A DNA stretch of 39,788 bases from JBCBGF01 sp038526915 (GTDB lineage: Bacteria > Pseudomonadota > Alphaproteobacteria > Rhodobacterales > Rhodobacteraceae), in contig JBCBGF010000015.1 in the NCBI GenBank assembly GCA_038526915.1, positions 1 through 39,788 of the forward strand, given 5' to 3'. Under the pieces are notes generated by a model. The model was not told where the DNA came from. It saw nothing but the letters and a program-made list of their open reading frames with translations, and searched no databases. Below, piece by piece: positions 1-6,587 of the stretch. The position numbers and the translations under genes are program-made. The first letter of the stretch is position 1; each line of letters begins with the position of its first letter.

Positions 1-52
1 CAACGCACGGTGGCCTCACACTGCGTTGCGTGCGCAAAGACATCACCCCGGC

Positions 53-772
53 TCACACCGTCGCTTCCTTTTGCAGCCGCGCCTCGATCAGCCCAGCAAG
101 CCTCTGAAACTGAGGCTCTGCCTGCGCGCCATTCTGCAGGGCGTCTTTCAAATCGTCGGCGGCATCCTTCAGGGGCGTATCCCCGGCACTGGTCGCAAGC
201 CCGCCCAGGAATTGCGCCAGATAGTTCAGGGTCTCGCGATCCGCTCCTGCCCGGGCCACGGCGGCGGCGCGGGCCAGATCGTCGCGATAGGCCAGTGCAT
301 CCGGGGACAACTCAGGCTCATCCACGGCACGGAGAGGCGCGATCCCGGGGGTGGGCGGCAGATGCGCCATGATTGCGGCCTGAAATGCCGCGAGGCTCGT
401 CAGGGGTTTTTCGAGATAGCCATGGGCGCCCGCATCAAGCGCGGCCTCATGCATCCCGTCATCGCCTGATGTGGCCAGGATCACCGGTATGCGCGGCTGG
501 GCCGAGGCCATCGTGTCGATCAGGTCAATCCCCGATCCATCGGGCAGGCCCAGATCGACGATCGCAATGGAGGGCATATAGGTCGACAGGTGCCGCGTGG
601 CCGAGGCCAGGCTGTCGGCCCGCCTTATCCGCGCGCCCGAGCGCAGGCACATCAGCCGCAGCGCCTCGGACGCAAAGCGGCTGTCTTCCACCACCAAGAT
701 GGTCTGCCCAAGAAGCGGGCGGTCTTTTGTGGGCTTCTGCCCCATCATCAACGCATCCAAGCTGTCTGGCAT
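53..772 (-). CDS. Response regulator, REC domain plus helical C-terminus
   Basis: A 239-residue protein with an N-terminal CheY-like receiver domain (about residues 21-130). The acidic pocket is E29-D30, the phosphoacceptor is D73 in IVDLGLPDG, the switch residue region is T91-S92 and the conserved lysine is K112 in LEKPL. After it come about 100 residues of predicted helix with no DNA-binding or enzymatic domain that I recognise, so the output is unknown. A longer ORF starts at 871, but I chose the ATG at 772 because GGAGGG lies six bases upstream. The gene is divergent from the epimerase gene, and a CtrA-like site lies between them. No histidine kinase is adjacent, so the partner kinase or phosphotransferase is not visible. 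The REC assignment is firm and the pathway is unknown. Confidence 0.85.
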   Translation of the reverse strand: MPDSLDALMMGQKPTKDRPLLGQTILVVEDSRFASEALRLMCLRSGARIRRADSLASATRHLSTYMPSIAIVDLGLPDGSGIDLIDTMASAQPRIPVILATSGDDGMHEAALDAGAHGYLEKPLTSLAAFQAAIMAHLPPTPGIAPLRAVDEPELSPDALAYRDDLARAAAVARAGADRETLNYLAQFLGGLATSAGDTPLKDAADDLKDALQNGAQAEPQFQRLAGLIEARLQKEATV

Positions 773-813
773 CGCGCGCCCTCCGTTAATCTTGGCAGAG
801 TGCGGTCTGTCCC

Positions 814-829
814 CTAATTCGCGGTTAAC
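814..829. promoter_or_regulatory. CtrA-like binding site
   Basis: CTAA, seven bases, then TTAAC (814-817 and 825-829). This is one mismatch from the alphaproteobacterial CtrA consensus TTAA-N7-TTAAC. It overlaps the 10-bp palindrome CGGTTAACCG (822-831). It lies 42 bases upstream of the response-regulator start at 772 and 77 bases upstream of the epimerase at 907. Binding is inferred only from the match. Confidence 0.4.
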
Positions 830-906
830 CGGTGGGGCACAGTCCTTGCCCTTGGGCGCATGCTTGCCCATAAACCGCCCAAGCCAGCCAAGGGAGACCG
901 ACAGGC

Positions 907-1311
907 ATGATCGGACGATTGAACCACGTGGCCATTGCGGTGCCGGATCTCGACGCCGCCGCCGCGCAGTATCGCGATACGTTGGGGGCCAAGGTCGGCC
1001 CGCCGCAGGATGAGCCCGATCACGGGGTGACGGTGGTGTTCATCGAATTGCCGAATACCAAGATCGAACTGCTCTATCCCTTGGGCGAAGGCTCGCCCAT
1101 CGCGGGTTTTTTAGAGAAAAACCCCTCCGGCGGCATTCATCACGTCTGTTACGAAGTCGATGACATCCTAGTCGCGCGTGACAAACTCAAGGCCGCCGGC
1201 GCGCGGGTTCTGGGCGATGGAGAGCCCAAGATCGGCGCCCATGGCAAGCCCGTTCTGTTCCTGCATCCCAAGGATTTCACCGGCACGCTGGTGGAATTGG
1301 AGCAGGTCTGA
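907..1311 (+). CDS. mce: Methylmalonyl-CoA epimerase
   Basis: A 134-residue protein of the vicinal-oxygen-chelate (glyoxalase) fold. It interconverts (S)- and (R)-methylmalonyl-CoA between propionyl-CoA carboxylase and methylmalonyl-CoA mutase. Two βαβββ halves are visible. H7 (LNHVAI), E54 (KIELL), the GGIHH pair H78-H79 and E130 (LVELE) sit where the family places its metal ligands and active-site acids; the exact assignment is by family analogy. The length is typical. AAGGGAG lies upstream of the ATG. The stop overlaps the next start by one base (TGATG), so translation is probably coupled to the DUF1467 gene. Its partner genes pccB, pccA and the mutase lie more than 30 kb away in the same window. 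Confidence 0.93.
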   Translation: MIGRLNHVAIAVPDLDAAAAQYRDTLGAKVGPPQDEPDHGVTVVFIELPNTKIELLYPLGEGSPIAGFLEKNPSGGIHHVCYEVDDILVARDKLKAAGARVLGDGEPKIGAHGKPVLFLHPKDFTGTLVELEQV

Positions 1312-1577
1312 TGGGCATCGTCTCTGGCATCGTCCTCTACCTGGTGATCTGGTTTCTGGTGCTGTTTGTGGTGCTGCCGATCCGGCTGCAGACACAGGGC
1401 GATCAGGGCGAGATCGTGCCCGGCACCCATGCCAGCGCGCCTGCAAATCTCAATATGTGGCGCAAGGCCAAGATCGTGACGGTGGTGGCCGCGGTGATCT
1501 GGGTCATCCTGGCCGCGGTCATCTTGTCGGGTGTGATCGGGGTGCGCGATATCGACTGGTTCAACCGGATGGGCTGA
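1311..1577 (+). CDS. DUF1467 family small membrane protein
   Basis: An 88-residue inner-membrane protein with two hydrophobic segments (about 4-24 and 53-75). A polar loop between them carries the family-like LPIRLQTQGDQGEIVPGTH region. The family has no established function and is widespread in alphaproteobacteria. It overlaps the epimerase stop by one base, so the two are co-translated. The gene order mce-DUF1467 could mean shared regulation only; I see no mechanistic link. Confidence 0.85.
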   Translation: MGIVSGIVLYLVIWFLVLFVVLPIRLQTQGDQGEIVPGTHASAPANLNMWRKAKIVTVVAAVIWVILAAVILSGVIGVRDIDWFNRMG

Positions 1578-1584
1578 GCGCGGC

Positions 1585-2280
1585 TTACGCGCGGGGCGTC
1601 TCCAGCCGGTGGAAGAGGTGGGTGAACGTCGCTGCCCCCAGAACCGGCACCAGCAGGTTCACGATGGGGATGGTCAACGGTGCCGCCATCAAAGCGCCAG
1701 CTGCCCAGATCTGCACCGCGTGGCGGCGGCGGGCGGCTTTCGCGCCCTCACGCCCCAAGCGGCGCAGCGCGATCAGTTGGAAGTATTCGCGGCCCAGAAG
1801 AAACCCGTTGAGCGCGATGAAGCCCAACGGTGCCAGCGGGCCGAGGAACAGATAGCCCACGAGCGCGAGGATATTGGCCACGATCAGCACGCCGAGGAAG
1901 TTCACGCTGTCGCGCAGACCTTCGGCAAAGCTGACACGGGGGGCGGGGGTCAGGCTGCTGTAGTGGCGTGCCTCCACCGCGTCGGCCACGTCATCGAGAA
2001 AGAGCGATGTGAAGGCCGAGGCGACGGGGACCATCAGGAAGACCGACAAAAACAGCATGAACAGGATCGACGCGCCCGACAGCAGGTCATCGACCCAGTT
2101 CACTTCGCCCAGCCAGGGGATCGTGACGGTATCGGGCAGAAACCAGTTCAGAACGCCCAGAAACACCGCATAGACCGCGATCAGAAGGGCAATGGTCAAA
2201 CCCAGCCCGATGAACAGGACGCGGCGAAAACGCGGGTCGCCGATCTGGTTCAGCGCCTTGAGGAAGTCGTTGAAAATCAT
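1585..2280 (-). CDS. EI24 domain membrane protein (CysZ-like)
   Basis: A 231-residue integral membrane protein with about four long hydrophobic stretches (about 22-47, 68-95, 130-160 and 192-220). It matches the EI24/CysZ family, which includes the sulfate-permease-like CysZ of E. coli. The N-terminal NDFLKALNQI segment, the central FLDDVADAVEARHY motif and the LGREYFQLIALRR segment fit the alphaproteobacterial EI24 group. The substrate cannot be told from sequence, and no cysteine-biosynthesis gene is adjacent. The start overlaps the upstream nitroreductase stop as ATGA, so the two form an operon. Its 3' end is 7 bases from the end of the convergent DUF1467 gene. Confidence 0.82.
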   Translation of the reverse strand: MIFNDFLKALNQIGDPRFRRVLFIGLGLTIALLIAVYAVFLGVLNWFLPDTVTIPWLGEVNWVDDLLSGASILFMLFLSVFLMVPVASAFTSLFLDDVADAVEARHYSSLTPAPRVSFAEGLRDSVNFLGVLIVANILALVGYLFLGPLAPLGFIALNGFLLGREYFQLIALRRLGREGAKAARRRHAVQIWAAGALMAAPLTIPIVNLLVPVLGAATFTHLFHRLETPRA

Positions 2281-2846
2281 GCGGTGACCCAGGTGGTGAT
2301 CGCGTCCAGGTCGGGGCGCGGTCGGTCCGGCGGGGTGGCGGTTTCCGTGCCGATATGGATGAACCCGGCGATGGTCTCGCCCGGGGCGAGGCCCAGGTGG
2401 GTCTGGACGAACTCGGCATCATGCGAGGCCCAGCCCGACAGCCAGTTTGCGCCCCAACCGGCGGCGAGGGCCGCGTTGAGCAGGGCGAGGCACACCGCGC
2501 CCGCCGACAAGGTCTGTTCGATCTGCGGAATTTTCTCAGAGGGTTTGGGTGAGGACACCACGGCCACGGCGAGATGCGCGTTGCCGAATAGCGCCGCCAT
2601 CTTTTCACCGTCGATCCCAAGCGTTTCGGCGCGCGGACCCACGGCTTCGGCCAAACGAACCAAGGCTGCCCGTTCCAGCACGATGAACCGCCAGGGTTCC
2701 AGCTTGCCGTGATCGGGGCTGCGGGCGGCGGCTTCCAAGAGGGGGAGAAGGGCCGCGCGGTCGGGCACCGGGGTGGTCAGCGTCTTGGCGGGGCGCGACC
2801 GGCGGGTGCGCAAGAACTCCAACGCTTGGGGATTGGGTGTGGGCAT
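2277..2846 (-). CDS. Nitroreductase family protein (YdjA-like)
   Basis: A 189-residue FMN-dependent nitroreductase-fold protein. TRRSRPAK near the N-terminus fits the FMN phosphate-binding arginine region. The PDHGKLEPWRFIVLE segment is characteristic of the YdjA subgroup, a short nitroreductase that reduces nitro or enone compounds with NAD(P)H. The C-terminal GFIHIGTE is also typical. A longer ORF begins at 3023, but the ATG at 2846 has GGAGACGAA directly upstream and gives a normal family length. It overlaps the EI24 gene by four bases (ATGA) and is first in that two-gene operon. The physiological substrate is unknown. Confidence 0.88.
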   Translation of the reverse strand: MPTPNPQALEFLRTRRSRPAKTLTTPVPDRAALLPLLEAAARSPDHGKLEPWRFIVLERAALVRLAEAVGPRAETLGIDGEKMAALFGNAHLAVAVVSSPKPSEKIPQIEQTLSAGAVCLALLNAALAAGWGANWLSGWASHDAEFVQTHLGLAPGETIAGFIHIGTETATPPDRPRPDLDAITTWVTA

Positions 2847-3034
2847 TTCGTCTCCGTCTTTGCGTGTCATGTCGGCACTGAGACGGCCCGGGTCAAGGCG
2901 TCCCGCGCCATTCGATTTTGGCATAGCGGCTTTGCTGAAACAGCGATTGTACGGCGCGCCCAATCGCATATCTGTGCCGCGAAACAACGAAATGACCCGA
3001 AGAACTCGGGCCACCCTACCCAAGGAAACAACCG

Positions 3035-3259
3035 ATGACGTACTTCAATGACACACGCCGCTCGGGCGGCGTCTCGACCGTTTTTGCCCGCTTTGTCGCC
3101 GGGATCCGCGAAGGTCTGGCCTATCGCCGTGCCTATAACGCCACCCGCGCCGAACTGGACGGGCTGAGTGCGCGTGAGCTGGATGACCTGGGCATCAGCC
3201 CGGCAAAGATCGATGAGATCGCACACTCCGCCGCTCAGGAAGCGGTGGCCCGCCGCTAA
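3035..3259 (+). CDS. DUF1127 (YjiS-like) small protein
   Basis: A 74-residue protein ending in the DUF1127 core: RAELDGLSARELDDLGISPAKIDEIA, an arginine- and leucine-rich helical motif common in alphaproteobacterial small proteins. In Rhodobacter and Agrobacterium relatives, DUF1127 proteins have been tied to RNA turnover and phosphate or carbon metabolism; whether this one acts so is inference. AAGGAAACAACCG precedes the ATG. TTGTAC at 2947 and TATCTG at 2969 are separated by 16 bases and could be a sigma-70 promoter. The stop overlaps the tail of the convergent deacetylase gene by four bases. Confidence 0.87.
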   Translation: MTYFNDTRRSGGVSTVFARFVAGIREGLAYRRAYNATRAELDGLSARELDDLGISPAKIDEIAHSAAQEAVARR

Positions 3260-4362
3260 AACCCGAAGCCTTCTGTCAGCGCACCCAGATGCGCGCTGAC
3301 AAAGGCATCGAACGCCGGGCCGGGCTGGCGCAAGGCCAGGGTTTCGGCGAAAGGATCCTCGGCTCGGATATCGCTGCCTGCCAGTTCTTCGATCACCGCG
3401 TGACCGCAGAACGGGGCATAGACCTCGCTATAGCCCCCCTCATGTACCACAGTCAGGCGGCCGTCGCACAGATCGGCCGCCGTTTCTTTGAGCATGGCGG
3501 TCATCGCCCGAAACGTTTCTGCCGTGGCCAGCATCCGCCCCAGCGGATCGAAGGCGCAGGCGTCCAGCCCACAGGCCACGATGATCGCGTCGGGGGCATA
3601 GGCGTCGAGCGCGGGGATCACCAGCCGCTCCATCGCCTCGATGTAGCCCTGATGTCCCGTCCCTGCAGGTAGCGGGATGTTCATATTGGCCCCGTCTCCG
3701 CGTCCCGCCCCGGTGTCAGCGGCATCCCCTTGATCCATCGGATAATTCCGCTCCTGATGGAGCGAGATCGTCAGCACGTCGTCGCGATCATAGAAAATCG
3801 CCTCGGTCCCGTTGCCGTGGTGCACATCCCAGTCGACGACCGCGATCCGGTCGCTGAGACCAGCGGCAAAGGCGGCCTCGATCGCGATGGCGATATTGGC
3901 GAGCAGGCAGAAGCCGTTGGGCCGTTCGGGCAGGCAGTGATGCCCCGGCGGGCGGGTGAGGGCGTAGGCGTTGTCCAGCCGTCCTGACAAGACCTCAAAC
4001 AACGCATCGCGTGTCAGTCCCGCCGAGAGCGCCGCAATCTCGTACCCGCCGCGCGAAAACGGGGCGCGGGGGCCAAGCTCGCCGCCATCGGCATCCGACA
4101 GGGCCTTGAATTCATTCAGGTAACTGGCGGGGTGGACGCGCAGCAGTTCTTCGCGCGATGCCGGCTCCGCCGAGGCGGTATGAAGCGTCGCCATCAGGCC
4201 CGACGCCTCGACCAGATTGCGCAGCCGCCGCCGGGTCTCAGGCGCATCGGGGAAGCCATCGCCCACCACGGGTTGCACGAGACCGCCCAAGGGTGCGGTC
4301 AGCGCATAGCCGTGCCCGGTATGCCAAAACGTGCGTTCGTCGGTGAAAAACCCCGTCCGCAT
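3256..4362 (-). CDS. Histone-deacetylase-family (class II type) deacetylase
   Basis: A 368-residue zinc deacetylase of the arginase/deacetylase fold, in the bacterial group acting on acetylated small molecules such as polyamines or on acetyl-lysine. All catalytic elements are present: the His dyad H141-H142 in RPPGHH, zinc ligands D179 and H181 in DWDVHHGNGT, zinc ligand D267 in CGLDA, and the transition-state tyrosine Y311 in HEGGY. The length is normal for stand-alone bacterial members. The gene is followed 3' by the DUF1127 gene in convergent orientation. A small hypothetical gene ends 7 bases upstream, so the two probably share a transcript. The substrate cannot be assigned from sequence. 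Confidence 0.9.
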   Translation of the reverse strand: MRTGFFTDERTFWHTGHGYALTAPLGGLVQPVVGDGFPDAPETRRRLRNLVEASGLMATLHTASAEPASREELLRVHPASYLNEFKALSDADGGELGPRAPFSRGGYEIAALSAGLTRDALFEVLSGRLDNAYALTRPPGHHCLPERPNGFCLLANIAIAIEAAFAAGLSDRIAVVDWDVHHGNGTEAIFYDRDDVLTISLHQERNYPMDQGDAADTGAGRGDGANMNIPLPAGTGHQGYIEAMERLVIPALDAYAPDAIIVACGLDACAFDPLGRMLATAETFRAMTAMLKETAADLCDGRLTVVHEGGYSEVYAPFCGHAVIEELAGSDIRAEDPFAETLALRQPGPAFDAFVSAHLGALTEGFGF

Positions 4363-4369
4363 CCCGCGC

Positions 4370-4609
4370 CTATCCCGCCGCGGGCCGAACTTTGTAGACG
4401 CCCTCTGGCAGATCGAGTGCTGCGGCCAGATCGCGGGCCTGGGCCATCGATAGCGTCACCTTTTGCACGCGGTCGGTGCGGGGATCGAGTTGTTCCAGGG
4501 TGATGCAATCGTCAAAGGCGTTGATCACGATGTCTTCCTGCCGGTGCGCGGCGGGATCATCGACCAGGGTGATGACGGTGGCGTCGAAGTCGTGCTCGAT
4601 CGTGAACAT
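4370..4609 (-). CDS. Conserved-looking small hypothetical protein
   Basis: A 79-residue soluble protein that I do not assign to a family. It starts MFTIEHDFDATVITLVDD, reads as a short β-rich segment followed by a helix (SMAQARDLAAALDLPEGVYKV), and has no cysteine apart from one in DDCITLEQ. It has no signal peptide or membrane segment. It ends 7 bases before the deacetylase start on the same strand and begins 36 bases after the DCC-family stop, so the three may be one operon. Tight packing and normal codon usage support a real gene. Confidence 0.65.
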   Translation of the reverse strand: MFTIEHDFDATVITLVDDPAAHRQEDIVINAFDDCITLEQLDPRTDRVQKVTLSMAQARDLAAALDLPEGVYKVRPAAG

Positions 4610-4645
4610 GGTGCGGGGCCCTGGCTGTTCGGGATGCCCCTTGGC

Positions 4646-5026
4646 CTAGCCCGCGCGCGGCCCCCGCGCAAGGCGACGGCGGTGCATGGCGTAAAGAAGC
4701 GGGGCCAGGATATAGTCATAAACGACGTACCCTGCATGCCGAATGCCGGGCAGCGCGACCAGTCGCGCCAGCCACTCAAACCCCGGCAGCGCGCGCCACA
4801 GGATGATGAAAGCGTCGACCCCGCTGACCAGTTCGCCGTCTTTCACCAGATAGAGCCGGCGAGCGGCGGCATCGGGCGTCAGGCCAAAGGGCGCCAGATC
4901 GGCCCCGGTCAGGCCCACAAAGCCGATGGGCAGGTCGTTGTCTTCCGCCCTGGCCTGATACACGGCGATCTCGCGTGAGCAAATCGGGCAGGTGTTATTG
5001 AATATCACGGTTGTCTCGTTGCTCAT
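4646..5026 (-). CDS. DCC-family thiol-disulfide oxidoreductase-like protein (DUF393)
   Basis: A 126-residue protein with the DCC-family signature near the N-terminus: FNNTCPICSREI, with a CxxC pair at C13 and C16. The family normally begins DGxCPxC; here N-N-T replaces the DG. The family is thioredoxin-like and proposed to act in thiol-disulfide exchange, with little direct evidence. The C-terminal half has a hydrophobic DYILAPLLYAMHRRRLARG segment with a basic end, which might associate with membrane. I chose the ATG at 5026 over the longer frame from 5092 because homologues begin just before the CxxC; no strong ribosome site is seen. Confidence 0.82.
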   Translation of the reverse strand: MSNETTVIFNNTCPICSREIAVYQARAEDNDLPIGFVGLTGADLAPFGLTPDAAARRLYLVKDGELVSGVDAFIILWRALPGFEWLARLVALPGIRHAGYVVYDYILAPLLYAMHRRRLARGPRAG

Positions 5027-5181
5027 GGACCGAAAGATAGGGCGCAAACCCGGCCTGACGACCCGCGTGGGTCGTCGTGTCGCCATGGCCAAACTGCGCC
5101 GATGGCTTGGGAAATATTCACCGGGGCTGGCCTAGACACGGGCAAACGCTATGGTCGCCCCCACGAGATATGAGGTTTCAG

Positions 5182-5889
5182 ATGCGCCTGATCGCTGTCG
5201 TTGCCATGATCGCCCTGACGGGCTGCCAGATCACCACCGGGTCTGCCCCCACCACGCAGGCCCCGCCGCAGCAATCGTCGGCCTCGGCCCGGTTGCCCGC
5301 AAGTCAGGCGGCGGCGAACTTCCGATCTGTGGTCGCGCGGATGGAGCCTGTGGCAGAAAACATCTGCCGCCAGCGCCGCCCCAACGCCAATTGCGATTTC
5401 CGCATTGTGGTGGATGACGATCCGCGCAAGGCCCCCAACGCCTTCCAGACGCTCGATCGCAGTGGACGCCCGATCATCGGGTTCACGATGTCGCTGATCC
5501 GCGATGCGCGCAATACCGATGAGCTGGCCTTTGTGCTGGGTCACGAGGCCGCGCATCATATCGAGGCGCATATCCCCGAGATGCAGCAGCGCGCCACGGA
5601 AGGGGCGGTGTTGGCGACGGTTCTGGGCTCGGTCCTGGGCCTCGATACTGCCGGGGTCGAGACCGCGCAGCGGATCGGCGGCACGGTGGGCGCGCGGCGC
5701 TATTCCAAGGAGTTTGAGCTTGAGGCCGATGCGCTGGGCACCCGGATCGCGGCGGCGGCGGGGTATGATCCGCTGCGTGGGGCCGAGTTCTTTAACCGCA
5801 TTCCCGATCCCGGCGATCAGTTTCTGGGCACGCACCCGCCCAATGCCGAGCGGATTGCCGTGGTCCGGCGGGTGGCATCCCAGCTTTAG
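5182..5889 (+). CDS. M48-family metalloprotease, lipoprotein
   Basis: A 235-residue secreted zinc protease. Residues 1-14 form a signal peptide ending in the lipobox LTGC, so C15 would be lipidated and the protein anchored in the periplasm or outer membrane. The active site HEAAH (121-125) gives two zinc ligands and the catalytic glutamate. E181 in EFELEADALG is the expected third ligand, and D183 is the conserved following Asp. The family includes BepA and LoiP, periplasmic proteases that handle outer-membrane proteins. Two in-frame ATGs compete (5170 and 5182); I chose 5182 because GAGG sits six bases upstream. No TPR region follows, so it is LoiP-like in size. Confidence 0.9.
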   Translation: MRLIAVVAMIALTGCQITTGSAPTTQAPPQQSSASARLPASQAAANFRSVVARMEPVAENICRQRRPNANCDFRIVVDDDPRKAPNAFQTLDRSGRPIIGFTMSLIRDARNTDELAFVLGHEAAHHIEAHIPEMQQRATEGAVLATVLGSVLGLDTAGVETAQRIGGTVGARRYSKEFELEADALGTRIAAAAGYDPLRGAEFFNRIPDPGDQFLGTHPPNAERIAVVRRVASQL

Positions 5890-5895
5890 ACAGGC

Positions 5896-5909
5896 TTGAT
5901 CCCGATCAA
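5896..5909. promoter_or_regulatory. FNR/FnrL box
   Basis: TTGATcccgATCAA is a perfect match to the FNR consensus TTGAT-N4-ATCAA. It starts 7 bases after the M48 stop and lies 57 bases upstream of the GTG of the first DUF6455 gene. That placement fits oxygen-responsive control of the DUF6455 pair by FnrL. Confidence 0.8.
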
Positions 5910-5965
5910 AGCGGGGTGCGCGGCATCCTGCCACAGTGGGCACATCCAACCCCGGAGGTGCCCAC

Positions 5966-6220
5966 GTGTTTTCGTTCAAGAAGATGGATCGCCACGCCGC
6001 GCTGATGACGCGCATGGCCGATGCAGTGGGCCAGGATCTAAGTGCCCAAATCCTGCGCGGGGATCTGGCGCCGCAGGATTATCGCACGCTGCTGCTGGCT
6101 TGCGTGGGATGCAAGAACGCTGATCGCTGTACCGATTGGCTGGACGCGCAAACCGATCTTGCCGATGCGCCGCCCGCGTTCTGCCGCAACAAACCCGCGT
6201 TCGAGCGCGGCGCGACCTGA
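5966..6220 (+). CDS. DUF6455 family cysteine-motif protein, copy 1
   Basis: An 84-residue protein starting at GTG with GGAGG seven bases upstream; the upstream in-frame codon at 5936 lacks such a site. After a basic helical N-terminus it carries four cysteines spaced C-x2-C-x5-C-x17-C (ACVGCKNADRC, then FCRNK). The next gene has exactly the same spacing, so this is a tandem duplication. DUF6455 is a Rhodobacterales-rich family without known biochemistry. Four cysteines suggest a metal or Fe-S site, which is inference. The perfect FNR box upstream suggests induction at low oxygen. No signal peptide or membrane helix is seen, so it is probably cytoplasmic. Confidence 0.8.
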   Translation: MFSFKKMDRHAALMTRMADAVGQDLSAQILRGDLAPQDYRTLLLACVGCKNADRCTDWLDAQTDLADAPPAFCRNKPAFERGAT

Positions 6221-6230
6221 GGGTGATCCG

Positions 6231-6500
6231 ATGAATGTTGATATGACACAGCTTGACGAGACCGATTGCCACTATTGGCTGACCCAGGGCATGGCGCGCA
6301 CCGCCGGTGTGAACCTGAAGGCCGAAGTCACCGCGGGGCGGATCAGTGAGGCCACGTTCGTTGAAATGGTGGCCCGCTGCGGGGCGTGCCAGAAGGCCGA
6401 GACCTGCGTGCGCTGGATGGCCGAAGGCGCGGCAGAGGCGCCGGATATCCCGGGCTATTGCCTCAATCACGAAATTATCGAGGCGCTGCGCGACACCTGA
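6231..6500 (+). CDS. DUF6455 family cysteine-motif protein, copy 2
   Basis: An 89-residue paralogue of the preceding gene, starting 10 bases after its stop with GAGGG seven bases before the ATG. The cysteines have the identical spacing C-x2-C-x5-C-x17-C (RCGACQKAETC, then YCLNH). A conserved tryptophan follows the third cysteine in both (CTDW, CVRW). This copy has an extra N-terminal cysteine (TDCHYW) and an acidic C-terminus. The pair probably shares one FNR-controlled transcript. The two may form a heterodimer or bind the same cofactor; neither is shown by sequence. No redox-enzyme gene is adjacent to suggest a partner. Confidence 0.82.
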   Translation: MNVDMTQLDETDCHYWLTQGMARTAGVNLKAEVTAGRISEATFVEMVARCGACQKAETCVRWMAEGAAEAPDIPGYCLNHEIIEALRDT

Positions 6501-6587
6501 TGCGCGGTTGATCCCGGGCTGCGCGCAGGGCAGAAGCGATGGGGGACCACGCGTCCCGCAGTTCGTCGCGGCAGGGACACGGGCACA

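Noticed and set aside
1..52. Inverted repeat CAACGCA ... TGCGTTG at the left edge as a terminator
   Set aside because: The arms are only seven bases with a 14-base loop, and there is no T-run. It is too weak to call so near the window edge.
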